A stretch of 64,000 nt of DNA from Streptomyces lucensis JCM 4490 (GCF_014650035.1 NZ_BMUE01000002.1:1-64000); one strand, 5' to 3'; positions 47,745-59,327 are shown, counted from the stretch's first letter. The notes: a model not told the origin generated them from the sequence alone. Numbers and translations are program-made.

Positions 47745-49084
47745 CGCCGCACCTCCCGCCTGAGCCGACGGATGTTGAACAGCATCACCGGGATCACCAG
47801 GAGCAGCAGGAACACGGCGATCGCGCTGGCGACGCCCGGCTGGCCCTCGGCGAATCCCTTGCGGTAGAGCTCCAGGGCCAGCACGTTGGCGTCGTCCTGG
47901 GAGGAGCCGGGCGCGATGATGTAGACGAGGTCGAACACCTTGAGCACGTTGATCATCAGCGTGACCACGACCACCGCGAGGACCGGCGCCAGCAGCGGCA
48001 CGGTGACCCTGCGGAACACCTGCCACTCGTTGGCGCCGTCCACCCGCGCCGCCTCCAGCAGTTCCCGGGGCACGCCCGCGAGCCCGGCCGCGATCAGGAC
48101 CATCGCGAAGCCCGCCCACATCCACACGTACGACCCGATGACCGCCGGGGTGACCAGCGCCGGGCCGAGCCAGTCGACGCCGTTGTACGGCTCCTTGAAG
48201 TTGCTCGCGGGCAGCCGGAGCAGCGCCCCGTCGGCCGACGCGGGCAGCGTGAAGGTGCCGTCGCCGGCCGCCTCGGTGGAGGCGACCACCTTGCCGTCCT
48301 TCACCGCCTCGATCCGCATCCCGGCGTAGCCCAGCTCGGCGGGGTCGGGCGCGCCCAGCTTCCCGACGCCCTCGCCCCGGGTGAAGTCCTGCCAGGTGGT
48401 GCCGGTGATCCTGCCGGACTCCGCCGTGGCGGCGGCGGCCTTCTTCGCGCCGTCCGGCATCTGGTCCGGGGCGACGCCCACGAGCGGCAGGGCGACCGGC
48501 TGCCCGGCACGTACGGCGGCCTTGGTGACGAAGCCCCCGTCCCGCGCCACGAGCGGTGACTGCCGGCCCGGGTGCGCCTTCGGGAACGCCGACGACTGGG
48601 CGAAGGTGTCGTGGACGCCCACCCACACCGCGTTGGCGACGCCCTTGTCCGGGTCCTGGTCGTACACGAGCCGGAAGATGATGCCGGCCGCCAGCATCGA
48701 GATCGCCATCGGCATGAAGACGACCAGCTTGAACGCCGTTCCCCAGCGCACCCGTTCGGTCAGCACCGCGAAGATCAGGCCGAGCGCGGTGGAGACCGTG
48801 GGCGCGAACACCACCCAGATGACGTTGTTCTTCAGCGCCGTCCGGATGCCGTCGTCGGTGAACAGCGCCTTGTAGTTGTCGGCGCCGGCGAAGCCGTCGC
48901 CGGAGGCGTTGTAGAAGCTGCGGACGACCGAGTACCCGATCGGGTAGACCACGAGCGCGCCGAGCAGCACCAGGGCGGGCAGCAGGAACAGGGCTGCCAC
49001 GGTCCGGCGGCTGCCGGTCACGCTCTTGCGGCTCTTGGGCGCGGCGGGGCCCGGTGGGGCCCCGGCCGCCGCTGCCGACGCCAT
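47741..49084 (-). CDS. Carbohydrate ABC importer permease, MalF-like, with large extracytoplasmic insert
   Basis: A 447-aa permease, against about 300 for most partners. TM1 ~28-50; helices at ~90-108 and 118-140. Then a ~160-residue soluble segment (142-303) that includes GMRIEAVKDGKVVAS and GDGTFTLPA, resembling a small beta-sandwich (carboxypeptidase-regulatory or Cna-B like). Helices resume at ~306. The EAA loop is VPRELLEAARVDGANEWQVF (338-357). MalF of enterobacteria has an unrelated large loop in a similar place that touches the binding protein. Start is 7 nt after the binding protein stop. Confidence 0.9.
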   Translation of the reverse strand: MASAAAAGAPPGPAAPKSRKSVTGSRRTVAALFLLPALVLLGALVVYPIGYSVVRSFYNASGDGFAGADNYKALFTDDGIRTALKNNVIWVVFAPTVSTALGLIFAVLTERVRWGTAFKLVVFMPMAISMLAAGIIFRLVYDQDPDKGVANAVWVGVHDTFAQSSAFPKAHPGRQSPLVARDGGFVTKAAVRAGQPVALPLVGVAPDQMPDGAKKAAAATAESGRITGTTWQDFTRGEGVGKLGAPDPAELGYAGMRIEAVKDGKVVASTEAAGDGTFTLPASADGALLRLPASNFKEPYNGVDWLGPALVTPAVIGSYVWMWAGFAMVLIAAGLAGVPRELLEAARVDGANEWQVFRRVTVPLLAPVLAVVVVTLMINVLKVFDLVYIIAPGSSQDDANVLALELYRKGFAEGQPGVASAIAVFLLLLVIPVMLFNIRRLRREVRR

Positions 49085-49091
49085 GGCCGGA

Positions 49092-50471
49092 TCAGCTCCC
49101 GTTCCCGTACGCGGCCGCCGCGTCCTTCTCCAGCCGCGCCTGCGTGCCCGCGACGTCCTTCGGGTTCTTCAGGAAGTCCTGCAGGTCCTTCCACTCGCCC
49201 TTGCCGGGGGTGCCGCCGAACGCCTGCGGGGCCTGGTCGGACATGTCGAAGCGGAAGTCGTCGCCGGAGGCGATCAGCGCCTTGGCGATGGTGCGCTGCA
49301 CCTCGTTCGGGTAGGCCGACTCGGGCACGTTCCTGTTCGGGGAGAGGTAGCCGCCGAGCTTGGCCTGGATGGTCGCCGCGTCCGGGGAGGCCAGGAAGGT
49401 GGCCAGGGCCTGGGCCGCCTTGGAGTCCTTCAGCACGACGGCCGCGTCACCGCCGGAGACCACCGGAGCGCTGGAGCCCACGGCGGGGAACGGGAACACC
49501 TTCGCGTCGGTGCCCACCTTCGCCTTGGTGTCGCCGATGTTGACCTGTGCGAAGTCGCCCTCGTAGACCATGGCGGCCTTCGGCTGGTCGCCACCGGTGA
49601 AGGTCTGGGTGACGGAGGCCGGGAACTCGGTCTGCAGCGCGCCGTCCGCGCCGCCCGCCACGTAGTCCTTCCTGCCCCAGATCTGGGCGAGCGTCGTGAG
49701 CGCCTGCTTCACCGACGGATCGGTCCACTTGATCTTGTGCTGGGCGAGCTGGTCGTACTTCTCCGGGCCCGCCTGGGACAGGTAGACGTTCTCGAACCAG
49801 TCCGTCAGCGTCCAGCCGTCGGCGCCGCCGACCGAGAACGGGGTGACCCCGGAGTCGTACACCGCCCGCGCGGCGGTCAGCAGGTCCTGCCAGCTCTTGG
49901 GCTCCTTGGCGCCCGCGTTCCCGAAGGCCTTGGCGTTGTACCAGATCAGCGACTTGTTGGCGGCCTTGTAGTAGACGCCGTAGCTCTTGCCGTCGACCTT
50001 GCCGATGTCCTGCCAGCCCGGCGAGTAGTTCTTCCGCAGTTCCTTGAGCGCGTCCGCGCCGAGCGGCTTGGCCCAGCCCTTCTGCACGGCCTGCCTGATG
50101 GCGCCCGGCTGCGGCAGCAGCGCCACGTCCGGCGGCTGACCGCCCGCGATCTTGGAGCCCAGGAAGTTGATGATCGGGTCCTGGGCGGGCACGAACGTCA
50201 CCTTCGCGCCGGTGCGCTTCTCGAACTCCGCGAGGACCTGCTTGAAGTTCTTCTGTTCGGTGCCGGTCCAGACGGCGGCGACCTCCAGCTTCTCGCCGTT
50301 CAGCTTCGGCAGGGTGACGGTGGAGCCGGTGGCCCCGCCGCTCGTGTCGCCGTCGTCCTTCTTGTCGTTGTCGGAGCCGGAGCATGCGGTCAGCGCCAGG
50401 GCTCCCGCGAGCAGCGCGGCGAGTGTGGTGACGGCCCTGTGTGTCCGGATGGTGCTGCTGTTGCTGCGCAT
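49092..50471 (-). CDS. Sugar ABC importer substrate-binding lipoprotein
   Basis: A 459-aa cluster-1 solute-binding protein. ATG 50471 follows GGGGAAG; a GTG directly upstream is less likely. Signal with lipobox LTAC, Cys30 lipidated. The mature protein starts with a Ser/Asp/Lys-rich linker, then EVAAVWTGTEQKNFKQVLAEF, typical of carbohydrate-binding proteins; aromatic residues such as WTLTDWFENVY may stack on sugar. First gene of the three-gene importer operon, with 7 nt to the MalF-like gene. No linked glycosidase or regulator, so the substrate is unknown. Confidence 0.93.
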   Translation of the reverse strand: MRSNSSTIRTHRAVTTLAALLAGALALTACSGSDNDKKDDGDTSGGATGSTVTLPKLNGEKLEVAAVWTGTEQKNFKQVLAEFEKRTGAKVTFVPAQDPIINFLGSKIAGGQPPDVALLPQPGAIRQAVQKGWAKPLGADALKELRKNYSPGWQDIGKVDGKSYGVYYKAANKSLIWYNAKAFGNAGAKEPKSWQDLLTAARAVYDSGVTPFSVGGADGWTLTDWFENVYLSQAGPEKYDQLAQHKIKWTDPSVKQALTTLAQIWGRKDYVAGGADGALQTEFPASVTQTFTGGDQPKAAMVYEGDFAQVNIGDTKAKVGTDAKVFPFPAVGSSAPVVSGGDAAVVLKDSKAAQALATFLASPDAATIQAKLGGYLSPNRNVPESAYPNEVQRTIAKALIASGDDFRFDMSDQAPQAFGGTPGKGEWKDLQDFLKNPKDVAGTQARLEKDAAAAYGNGS

Positions 50472-50768
50472 CACTTCCCCGTTCGTCGTTCTCCGTTGAA
50501 CGTCAGAACTGTGTCCCGTCCGGTCCGGTCTACGCCGGGCCGCGCGAAGGCGGCAAGAGCGCCTGCGCCGTCCAGCGGTCCATCGTGACCGGCTCGTGAT
50601 CAGGGGGGTATGCGTGCGGATTCCGCCAGGGCCCGGTGAGGCGGCGGCGGGAGCCCGAAGCGGTGGCGGGCCCCTGGACGCGGCGGGGGCCCGCCGCAGC
50701 GGCGTGGGCCCTTGAAGCGGTGGCGGTCTCCTGAGGCGGCGGTGAACCCTTCAAGGGGTGGCGGGGCG
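50472..50768 (-). promoter_or_regulatory. Intergenic region with hairpin and degenerate GGCGG repeats
   Basis: 297 nt between the FHA-FtsK gene and the sugar importer, both leftward. A 9-bp stem GCGGGCCCC (50666-50674) / GGGGCCCGC (50686-50694) could terminate the former. Around 50656-50765 there are degenerate direct repeats of GAAGCGGTGGCGG. The part near 50472-50600 should carry the importer promoter; TAGACC at 50529-50534 on the leftward strand is a weak candidate. Confidence 0.45.
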
Positions 50769-53700
50769 CTAGAGCAGCGAAGGCACCTCCGCCGCCGAGA
50801 CCTGGCGGGCCGCCCGCTCCACCGCGCTCGCCAGCAGCGCGAGGTCGGTGGGGCCGTTGCCGAGTTCGCGCACGGGCCGGCGGGTCGGCGGGTCGCCCAT
50901 GCGCTGCCAGTCCAGCGGGACGACCGTGGGGCGCTGGGTCGCGGTGCGGGGGATGCGTCCCGTCACCCGGCCGCCCTGGAATTCGGTGACCCGTCCGTCC
51001 GCGCAGGTCAGCCGGCCCCGCCCGGGCGCCACCTCCTCCGGTCCCGGCTCGGGAGCGTCCAGGGTCACCCGCAGGGTGGCCCGGCGGGCCGGTTCCGTCT
51101 CCTCCGTACGGCCGCCGGTCCCGGCTGCCGCCACCAGGTGCACGCCGAGCCGCTCGCCCTCCCGGGACACCGCCTCCAGCGCCCGCATCACCGACCCGGC
51201 GGCGGGCCGGCCCGGTGAGCCGAGGGGCGGGGAGACCAGCGCGTCCAGGTCGTCGACGACGACCACGAGCCGGGGCAGGGGCGGTGCGGTCTCGGCCCGC
51301 CGGCGTGCGGCCGCGCCCGGGCGCAGCCGCAGGGTGGAGCTGGGCGGGGTGTCGAGATCACCGGTGGCGGACGTGCGCTGGGCGACGATCCGGCCCGACA
51401 CCTCGCGGCTCGTGTGCCACTCGGTGAAGTCGCAGCGGCCCAGCAGCTCCGCCCGCCGTTTCAGCTCGGCGCTCAGCGACTGCGCGAACTCCCGCATGCG
51501 GACCGGGTCGTGAGCGCCCAGGTGGGTGGTGACGTGCGGTATGTCGGTGCAGACCCGCAGGCCCTCGTCGCGGCCGACGCCCGTGCCGACGCCGTCCCGG
51601 CCGTCGATCAGCACCACGCCCAGCCGGTCCGGCCGTTCCGCGGCGGCCAGCGAGGCGACCACGGACCGCAGCAGCTCGGTACGGCCGCTGCCCGCGGGCC
51701 CCTCGATCAGCAGGTGCGGACCGTCGGCCACCAGGTCGGCGGTGAGCGGGCCACGCGGTCCGGCACCGAGCACCGCCCGGGCCCGGCCGCCCAGCGACTC
51801 GGTGTCGTCCGCCGCGTCCGCCCAGCGGGCCATCAGCGACGCCGGGGTGGCCCGGGCCAGTCCCAGCTCGTCCAGCAGCCGCGCGGAGCGCGGCAACGGC
51901 GTGGCGACGCGCGGGTGCCGCTCGCCGGCGGGGCCGTCCGGTCGCAGGGGCGCCAGTGCCCGCGCGAACCGTTCCGCCCAGGCGGCGGAGACGGCGTCCA
52001 CGGCGGCGACGGTGCCCGGGCCGACCGGTCCGCCCGGCGCCACGCGCATCAGGTGCAGCGCGCTCGCGACATCGCCGCCCAGCAGCGCCACGGCACCGCA
52101 GTGCCGGAACGTCGGTGTCGCCGCGCACGCGGCCTCGTACACCCGTGTCGCGGGGGACGCGGGGGAGGCGGGCTCGGTCTCGGCGAGACACAGCACGTGG
52201 ATCCCGGCCCGCGGCCCGGCCACGGCCAGCCGTGCGAGGGCGTCGCGCAGGGCGGTCCCGCCGGGATCCCCGTCCACGACGACGACGGTGTACGGCCCCG
52301 GAAACCCACCCCCGGCACCGACCGGTTCGGCGTCCCCCCTGGCCCAGGAGGGCCGCCGGCCGGGGGTCGCTATGCCACCGGGGTACGGGTCGTGCGCGGG
52401 AGCGCCGTGCGGTGGGGGTGCCGAGCCCGGCATGGATGCGCCGGCCGGGCCGGGGGGAGTGTTCCTGGCGGGGCCGCCCGGGTACGGGTCGTGCGCGGGA
52501 GCGCCGTGCGGTGAGGGTGCCGGGCCGGGCATGGACGCGCCGGCCGGGCCCGCGGCCCCTGCGGTCGGGACACCGGGGCGTGTGTCGTGGGCGGGGGCGT
52601 CGGCGGAGGCCCTGAAGGGTCCGTCGGCGGCAGTCGGGACCGGGCCCCGTGCCGAGGCGCCGTGCGGCGAGGGGGCCGCGCCGGCAGCGGACGCGCCGGT
52701 CCGGCCCGAAGCCGTGTCCCGGGCCGGGGCGTCGGGGCGGGGTGCCGGATGCGCCGCGCTTCTGCCCGTCGCCGCGTGGTCGTCGACCCGGCGCAGCAGT
52801 TCCTCCGTGCGGGCCGCCGCCTGCTCGCGGTCGTAGGCGAGCAGCAGCCGGCAGCCCTGGCCGTGGCCCGGCCGGACGTGCGGGAGCCAGCCCAGCCAGG
52901 ACCATTCCGCCGTGCGTTCCTCCACCGGACGCGAGCGGTCCGCGCTGATCAGCACGATCTCCAGCAGATCGGGGGAGTGCAGCGCGGCGAGCTGGGCCAG
53001 TGCCGCGCGGGCCAGCCCGGACAGGCGGGGGCGCGGGCCGGCCAGGCCCAGCGCGCCCGCCTCGCGCAGCGCCGCCGTCACCGGCACGGCGGGCAGCAGC
53101 CCCGAGCCGTCGGGCGCGCTCCGGTCGGCCGTGCCGAGCCGGAGGGTCAGCACCTCCGGGTGACCCGGCCCCCGCTCCCACAGCCGGGGCCCCGGGCCGA
53201 GCGCCGTCAGCAGCAGCGCGGCCGGGTCAGGCCAGGTCTCGGTCTGCTGCGGCGCACCGGCGGCGGGTACCTCGGCGGCACGGGCCGCCGCGGCCTCGTA
53301 CGTCTCCGGACCGGCCGGCTGTTCCCCGCGCCCGCCGGTCAGCCGGCGCGCCCACGCGCCGAGCCCGCGCCGCCGCAGGACCTGCGGGACGTCGGGCGTG
53401 CCGCCGCCCGCCGGGCGCGGCGCGGTAGGACCGGCAGGGGGCTCCCCGAAGGGTCCGCCGGGCCCCGCGACGCCGAACCGCCCGGCATGGGTGCGAGTCT
53501 CGCCCGAAGCGGCACCGGACGTCGCGGCGTCGTCACCCCTGCTCCCGCCGCGCGGCGCTCCGGCGTGCCCCGGTATCACCGGGGGCTCCCCTTGCCGGTG
53601 CTCCGGGAAGGCCTCCCAGCCGGCCGAGCCGTAGGCGTGGCGCACATCGCCGGAGGGGCCTTCGCCGGCAGCCGGCGCACCTCCCGCGCCGGACGGCCGC

Positions 53701-54578
53701 CCGCCCCAGGCACCCCCCGCACCCGCCGACGGCGCTTGCGCCCCACCAGGGCCACCCGCACCCGACGACGCTTCCCGCACGGGTGGTGCGGGTGGGAACC
53801 CGGACCCGGCCGAAGGCCGGGCATCCCCTGACGCACCGGCACCCGAAGACACACCCGTACCCGAAGACGAAACCGCCCCCGCCCCCGAAGACACGCCCCC
53901 GCCGGCCAGGCCGACCCGCAGGCACCCCTCCCCGTCGGCGACGGTCCGCACCCGAGCCCCCGGCCCCCCGGACGGAGTCACCCGCAGCGCGGACTCCCCG
54001 ATCCTCAGCAGCGCCCCCGCGGGCAACCGCGCCGGGCGGTCGGTCACCCGCGTGCCGTCGAGCACCGTGCCGTTCGTGGAGTTCAGGTCGGCCACCGAGA
54101 CACCGCCGTCGGCCGCGACCGTGACCACGCAGTGCAGCCGGGACACGTCCGGGTCGTCCAGCGGGACGTCCGCGTCGGCGGAGCGGCCGACGGTGATCCG
54201 GCCGCCGTGCAGCAGATGGACCCCGCCCGCGTCCGGGCCCGCGACCACGTGCAGCTGGGTCGGCGCGTCGTCCAGCTCGGGATGGGACTCCGGGGCCGCC
54301 GGGGCGCCCAGGGACAGTACGGCACCATCGACCAGCGGCGGCTCGCCGAGGACACAGCGGCGGGGGTCCAGACGGTCGGTGCCGGCGTACAGGACCACCG
54401 GGGAGCCGGTCGCGTCACGCCCGGTACCGCCCTCGCCCGTGACCGCACCGGCCAGCGCCGAGGCGACCGCGGCCAGGTCCGTGCCCGTGGGCGCCGTGAC
54501 CAGCACGTCGCGGCTCGCGGCGCGGCCCCGCTGCGGAGACGGGCCCGGCGGGTCTACGACGGTCAGCCGGATCTGCAT
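50769..54578 (-). CDS. FHA domain-FtsK/SpoIIIE-type ATPase-like protein
   Basis: A 1269-aa protein from ATG 54578. An N-terminal EccC-like ubiquitin-ish region (1-~95) precedes an FHA domain (~108-205) with phospho-Thr-binding residues GRS (131-133), SRLH (146-149) and NSTNG (166-170). Long Pro/Ala/Gly-rich linkers follow (~215-500, ~640-790), one holding an exact 33-residue-period duplication (52381 and 52480). FtsK-like folds surround it. The C-terminal nucleotide site reads GPAGSGRT (960-967): Arg replaces the Walker A Lys. Walker B VVVVDD is near 1105-1110. Divergent from pkaA, whose kinase could phosphorylate FHA ligands. Confidence 0.85.
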   Translation of the reverse strand: MQIRLTVVDPPGPSPQRGRAASRDVLVTAPTGTDLAAVASALAGAVTGEGGTGRDATGSPVVLYAGTDRLDPRRCVLGEPPLVDGAVLSLGAPAAPESHPELDDAPTQLHVVAGPDAGGVHLLHGGRITVGRSADADVPLDDPDVSRLHCVVTVAADGGVSVADLNSTNGTVLDGTRVTDRPARLPAGALLRIGESALRVTPSGGPGARVRTVADGEGCLRVGLAGGGVSSGAGAVSSSGTGVSSGAGASGDARPSAGSGFPPAPPVREASSGAGGPGGAQAPSAGAGGAWGGRPSGAGGAPAAGEGPSGDVRHAYGSAGWEAFPEHRQGEPPVIPGHAGAPRGGSRGDDAATSGAASGETRTHAGRFGVAGPGGPFGEPPAGPTAPRPAGGGTPDVPQVLRRRGLGAWARRLTGGRGEQPAGPETYEAAAARAAEVPAAGAPQQTETWPDPAALLLTALGPGPRLWERGPGHPEVLTLRLGTADRSAPDGSGLLPAVPVTAALREAGALGLAGPRPRLSGLARAALAQLAALHSPDLLEIVLISADRSRPVEERTAEWSWLGWLPHVRPGHGQGCRLLLAYDREQAAARTEELLRRVDDHAATGRSAAHPAPRPDAPARDTASGRTGASAAGAAPSPHGASARGPVPTAADGPFRASADAPAHDTRPGVPTAGAAGPAGASMPGPAPSPHGAPAHDPYPGGPARNTPPGPAGASMPGSAPPPHGAPAHDPYPGGIATPGRRPSWARGDAEPVGAGGGFPGPYTVVVVDGDPGGTALRDALARLAVAGPRAGIHVLCLAETEPASPASPATRVYEAACAATPTFRHCGAVALLGGDVASALHLMRVAPGGPVGPGTVAAVDAVSAAWAERFARALAPLRPDGPAGERHPRVATPLPRSARLLDELGLARATPASLMARWADAADDTESLGGRARAVLGAGPRGPLTADLVADGPHLLIEGPAGSGRTELLRSVVASLAAAERPDRLGVVLIDGRDGVGTGVGRDEGLRVCTDIPHVTTHLGAHDPVRMREFAQSLSAELKRRAELLGRCDFTEWHTSREVSGRIVAQRTSATGDLDTPPSSTLRLRPGAAARRRAETAPPLPRLVVVVDDLDALVSPPLGSPGRPAAGSVMRALEAVSREGERLGVHLVAAAGTGGRTEETEPARRATLRVTLDAPEPGPEEVAPGRGRLTCADGRVTEFQGGRVTGRIPRTATQRPTVVPLDWQRMGDPPTRRPVRELGNGPTDLALLASAVERAARQVSAAEVPSLL

Positions 54579-54962
54579 CGGCGTCAGCGGTCCCTTCTGC
54601 GCGGGTCTGCGCGGGCGCGGACTTCCCCCCACCCCACACGAGCACGTCGGCCAGTACTGGGAGGCATCCTCGCACCTGCCACCGACAGCGCGCCCGGCAC
54701 CCGGGAACAAGTGATCTTGATTGGTCGGCTCTGCCCCCAAAAGTGCCTGACCAGTGCCGCACACGCGATCAGTTGAGATCGGTCACGTCCGGCTCCGGCA
54801 ACCACTCGACCGGGACGCGCGTCTTTCCTTCGAACATGCACCAGAACGCCTGCGCGGTGCCCCGAGGACCGGCACTAGAGTGGGTCGGAACACCAGGACA
54901 CCGGGACACCGGACGACGGAACACCGGAAACGCAGGCAAGCAAGCAGCAGGGAGCGCGTGAC
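54579..54962. promoter_or_regulatory. Divergent region between the FHA-FtsK gene and pkaA
   Basis: 384 nt without a credible gene. A TAGAGT -10-like box (54876-54881) points towards pkaA. Its presumed leader then contains an array of ~8-nt units, ACACC(A/G)GG or ACACCGGA (about 54889-54932), followed by GGGAGC upstream of GTG 54963. The TGATCTTGATTGG stretch near 54711 is comparatively AT-rich and may serve the leftward gene. Confidence 0.45.
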
Positions 54963-56639
<1,677 letters not shown>

Positions 56640-56773
56640 GCGGGCGAAGCACCGGAAACCGATCCCCGGTTTGGGGACTTGTCGACATCTGGCGGGTGAT
56701 TTCCGCCTCCCCCGTGAAGGCCGGCTCGTTCGGCGCGTAGTTTTAACGACAACACGCGTCGGTAGGAGCAGTC

Positions 56774-58003
56774 TTGGCACGGAAGATCGGCAGCCGGTAC
56801 ACCGCGAACCAGATCCTGGGGCGGGGCAGCGCCGGCACGGTGTGGCTCGGCGAGGGTCCCGAGGGTCCCGTCGCCGTCAAGCTGCTGCGCGAGGACCTCG
56901 CCTCCGATCAGGAGCTCGTCGGACGCTTCGTCCAGGAGCGCACCGCACTGCTGGGCCTGGAGCACCCGCACATCGTCACCGTGCGCGACCTGGTGGTCGA
57001 CGGCAACGACCTGGCGCTGGTCATGGACCTGGTCCGGGGCACCGACCTGCGCACGCGGCTCGAACGCGAACGGCGGCTCGCCCCCGAGGCCGCCGTGGCG
57101 ATCGCCGCCGACGTCGCCGACGCGCTGGCGGCGGCCCACGCGGCCGGCGTCGTCCACCGGGACGTCAAGCCCGAGAACGTCCTCCTCGACATGCAGGGGC
57201 CGCTCGGTCCCGGCGGCGCCCACCCCGCGCTGCTCACCGACTTCGGCGTCGCCAAGCTGATCGACTCGCCGAAACGGACCCGGGCCACGAAGATCATCGG
57301 CACGCCGGACTACCTGGCGCCGGAGATCGTCGAGGGCCTGCCCCCGCGGGCCTCCGTGGACATCTACGCGCTGGCGACGGTTTTGTACGAGCTGCTGGCC
57401 GGCTTCACCCCCTTCGGCGGCGGCCACCCCGGCGCGGTACTGCGCCGGCACGTCACCGAGACCGTCGTACCGCTGCCCGGCATCCCCGAGGAGCTGTGGC
57501 AGCTGATCGTGCAGTGCCTGGCCAAGGCGCCGGCCTCCCGGCTGCGCGCCTCGGAGCTGGCGGCCCGGCTGCGGGAGCAGCTGCCCGTACTGGCCGGGAT
57601 GCCGCCGCTGGAGGTGGACGAGCCGGAGCCCGCCGAGGAGGCGGAGGCTGAACCGCAGTCGCCGTCGGCTCAGGCGGAGGGCGAGCCGGTACGGCGGCGG
57701 GGCGCGGTCTCCCTGGTCCCCGGGGCCAGGCCGGACTCCAACCGGGACACACACACCTCGATGCGGGTGCCGGGACCGGACGAGCTGGCGGGCGGGGCGC
57801 ACGGCACGGCACGGGCGCCACGGGCGGCGGGCGCTCCGCGGCCGGGGTCGGCCCGCCACCGGGCCGCGGTGCGGCGGCGCCGGATCACGCTGGGCGTGGC
57901 CTCGGTGGTCGTGGCGGCCGCGGTGGGCGTCGGCGCGTGGCTGATCTCCGACGGAGACGACACGGAGTCCCCGCAGCACACCCACAGCACGTCGACGCCC
58001 TGA
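56774..58003 (+). CDS. pkaB: Membrane Ser/Thr protein kinase PkaB
   Basis: A 409-aa Hanks-type kinase reading from TTG 56774, preceded by TAGGAG. Gly loop GRGSAGTV, Lys36, HRDVKPENVLL (His128), DFG (156-158), APE in PDYLAPEIVEG. An acidic Glu/Ala segment (~275-300) precedes the single transmembrane helix (~371-391); only ~18 residues remain outside, so it has almost no outer sensor. It lies 134 nt after pkaA and probably has its own promoter. Known in S. coelicolor as the partner of pkaA. Confidence 0.92.
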   Translation: MARKIGSRYTANQILGRGSAGTVWLGEGPEGPVAVKLLREDLASDQELVGRFVQERTALLGLEHPHIVTVRDLVVDGNDLALVMDLVRGTDLRTRLERERRLAPEAAVAIAADVADALAAAHAAGVVHRDVKPENVLLDMQGPLGPGGAHPALLTDFGVAKLIDSPKRTRATKIIGTPDYLAPEIVEGLPPRASVDIYALATVLYELLAGFTPFGGGHPGAVLRRHVTETVVPLPGIPEELWQLIVQCLAKAPASRLRASELAARLREQLPVLAGMPPLEVDEPEPAEEAEAEPQSPSAQAEGEPVRRRGAVSLVPGARPDSNRDTHTSMRVPGPDELAGGAHGTARAPRAAGAPRPGSARHRAAVRRRRITLGVASVVVAAAVGVGAWLISDGDDTESPQHTHSTSTP

Positions 58004-58196
58004 GCCGGCGGGTCCCCCTCCGGCCGCCCGTCCGAACGGCCGGCGTCACCGGCCCGCCGGCGCCCGGCGCCCGGCGCGCGCGGACGGGGCCGTACGGCCC
58101 TGAGCCGGGGCTGCGCCGGCGGCGGTCCCGGGGTGTCCGGCGTCACGGTGCCGGGCACCCGGGGGCAAGGGCTCACTCGGCGCTCGGCGGAGCCGT

Positions 58197-58202
58197 TACG
58201 CT
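58197..58202 (+). promoter_or_regulatory. -10-like box for prfB, probable leaderless transcript
   Basis: TACGCT ends 6 nt before GTG 58209. A GGAGG lies only 1 nt before the start, too close for a normal Shine-Dalgarno, consistent with leaderless initiation. Confidence 0.45.
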
Positions 58203-58208
58203 GGAGGC

Positions 58209-59315
58209 GTGGCAGTCGTCGATGTATCCGAAGAGCTGAAGTCCCTCTCCTCGACCATGGAGTCGATCGAGGCCGTCCTGGACCTCGATGCGATGAGGGC
58301 GAATATCGCCGTGCTCGAGGAGCAGGCGGCCGAGCCGTCCCTGTGGGACAACCCGGACGAGGCGCAGAAGATCACCAGCAGGCTCTCCCACCTCCAGGCC
58401 GAGGTCAGGAAGGCGGAGGCGCTGCGCGGCCGGATCGACGATCTCGCGGTCCTCTTCGAGATGGCCGAGGAGGAGGACGACCCGGACACCCGCGCAGAGG
58501 CCGAGTCCGAGCTGGCCGCGGTGCGGAAGTCGCTGGACGAGATGGAGGTCCGCACGCTTCTGTCCGGCGAGTACGACTCCCGTGAGGCGCTCGTCAACAT
58601 CCGCGCCGAGGCCGGCGGCGTCGACGCCGCCGACTTCGCCGAGAAGCTCCAGCGCATGTACCTGCGCTGGGCCGAGCAGCGCGGCTACAAGACGGAGCTG
58701 ATCGAGACGTCGTACGCGGAAGAGGCCGGCATCAAGTCGACCACCTTCTCCGTGCAGGCGCCGTACGCCTACGGCACCCTCTCCGTCGAGCAGGGCACGC
58801 ACCGCCTCGTGCGCATCTCGCCCTTCGACAACCAGGGGCGCCGCCAGACCTCCTTCGCGGGCGTGGAGGTGCTCCCCGTGGTCGAGCAGTCCGACCACGT
58901 CGAGATCGACGAGTCCGACCTGCGCATCGACGTCTACCGGTCCTCCGGTCCGGGCGGACAGGGCGTGAACACGACCGACTCCGCGGTCCGCATCACCCAC
59001 CTGCCCACCGGCATCGTGGTCTCCTGCCAGAACGAGCGGTCGCAGATCCAGAACAAGGCCACCGCCATGAACGTCCTCCAGGCCAAGCTGCTGGAGCGGC
59101 GCCGCCAGGAGGAGCAGGCCAAGATGGACGCCCTCAAGGGCGACGGCGGCAACTCCTGGGGCAACCAGATGCGTTCGTACGTGCTGCACCCGTACCAGAT
59201 GGTCAAGGACCTGCGCACCGAGCACGAAGTGGGCAACCCCGAGGCCGTGTTCAACGGTGAGATCGACGGGTTCCTGGAGGCCGGGATTCGCTGGCGCAAG
59301 CAGCAGGAGAAGTAA
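58209..59315 (+). CDS. prfB: Peptide chain release factor 2
   Basis: A 368-aa factor terminating translation at UGA and UAA. It carries the tripeptide anticodon SPF (in RISPFDNQG) and the peptidyl-transferase-centre motif GGQ (in [14 protein letters not shown]). The frame is uninterrupted: there is no in-frame UGA and no programmed +1 frameshift as in E. coli prfB. Start GTG 58209 behind a -10-like box. Single gene followed by a strong terminator. Confidence 0.97.
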   Translation: MAVVDVSEELKSLSSTMESIEAVLDLDAMRANIAVLEEQAAEPSLWDNPDEAQKITSRLSHLQAEVRKAEALRGRIDDLAVLFEMAEEEDDPDTRAEAESELAAVRKSLDEMEVRTLLSGEYDSREALVNIRAEAGGVDAADFAEKLQRMYLRWAEQRGYKTELIETSYAEEAGIKSTTFSVQAPYAYGTLSVEQGTHRLVRISPFDNQGRRQTSFAGVEVLPVVEQSDHVEIDESDLRIDVYRSSGPGGQGVNTTDSAVRITHLPTGIVVSCQNERSQIQNKATAMNVLQAKLLERRRQEEQAKMDALKGDGGNSWGNQMRSYVLHPYQMVKDLRTEHEVGNPEAVFNGEIDGFLEAGIRWRKQQEK

Positions 59316-59327
59316 CTTTGTCGACAT

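Noticed and set aside
50769-54578. Type VII secretion (ESX) locus suggested by the EccC-like protein
   Set aside because: No WXG100 genes, EccB, EccD, EccE or mycosin in the surrounding 10 kb on either side; the FHA fusion and the Walker A Arg also differ from EccC.
58209-59315. Programmed +1 frameshift in prfB
   Set aside because: Looked for an in-frame UGA near codon 25; the frame is continuous from the GTG to the stop.
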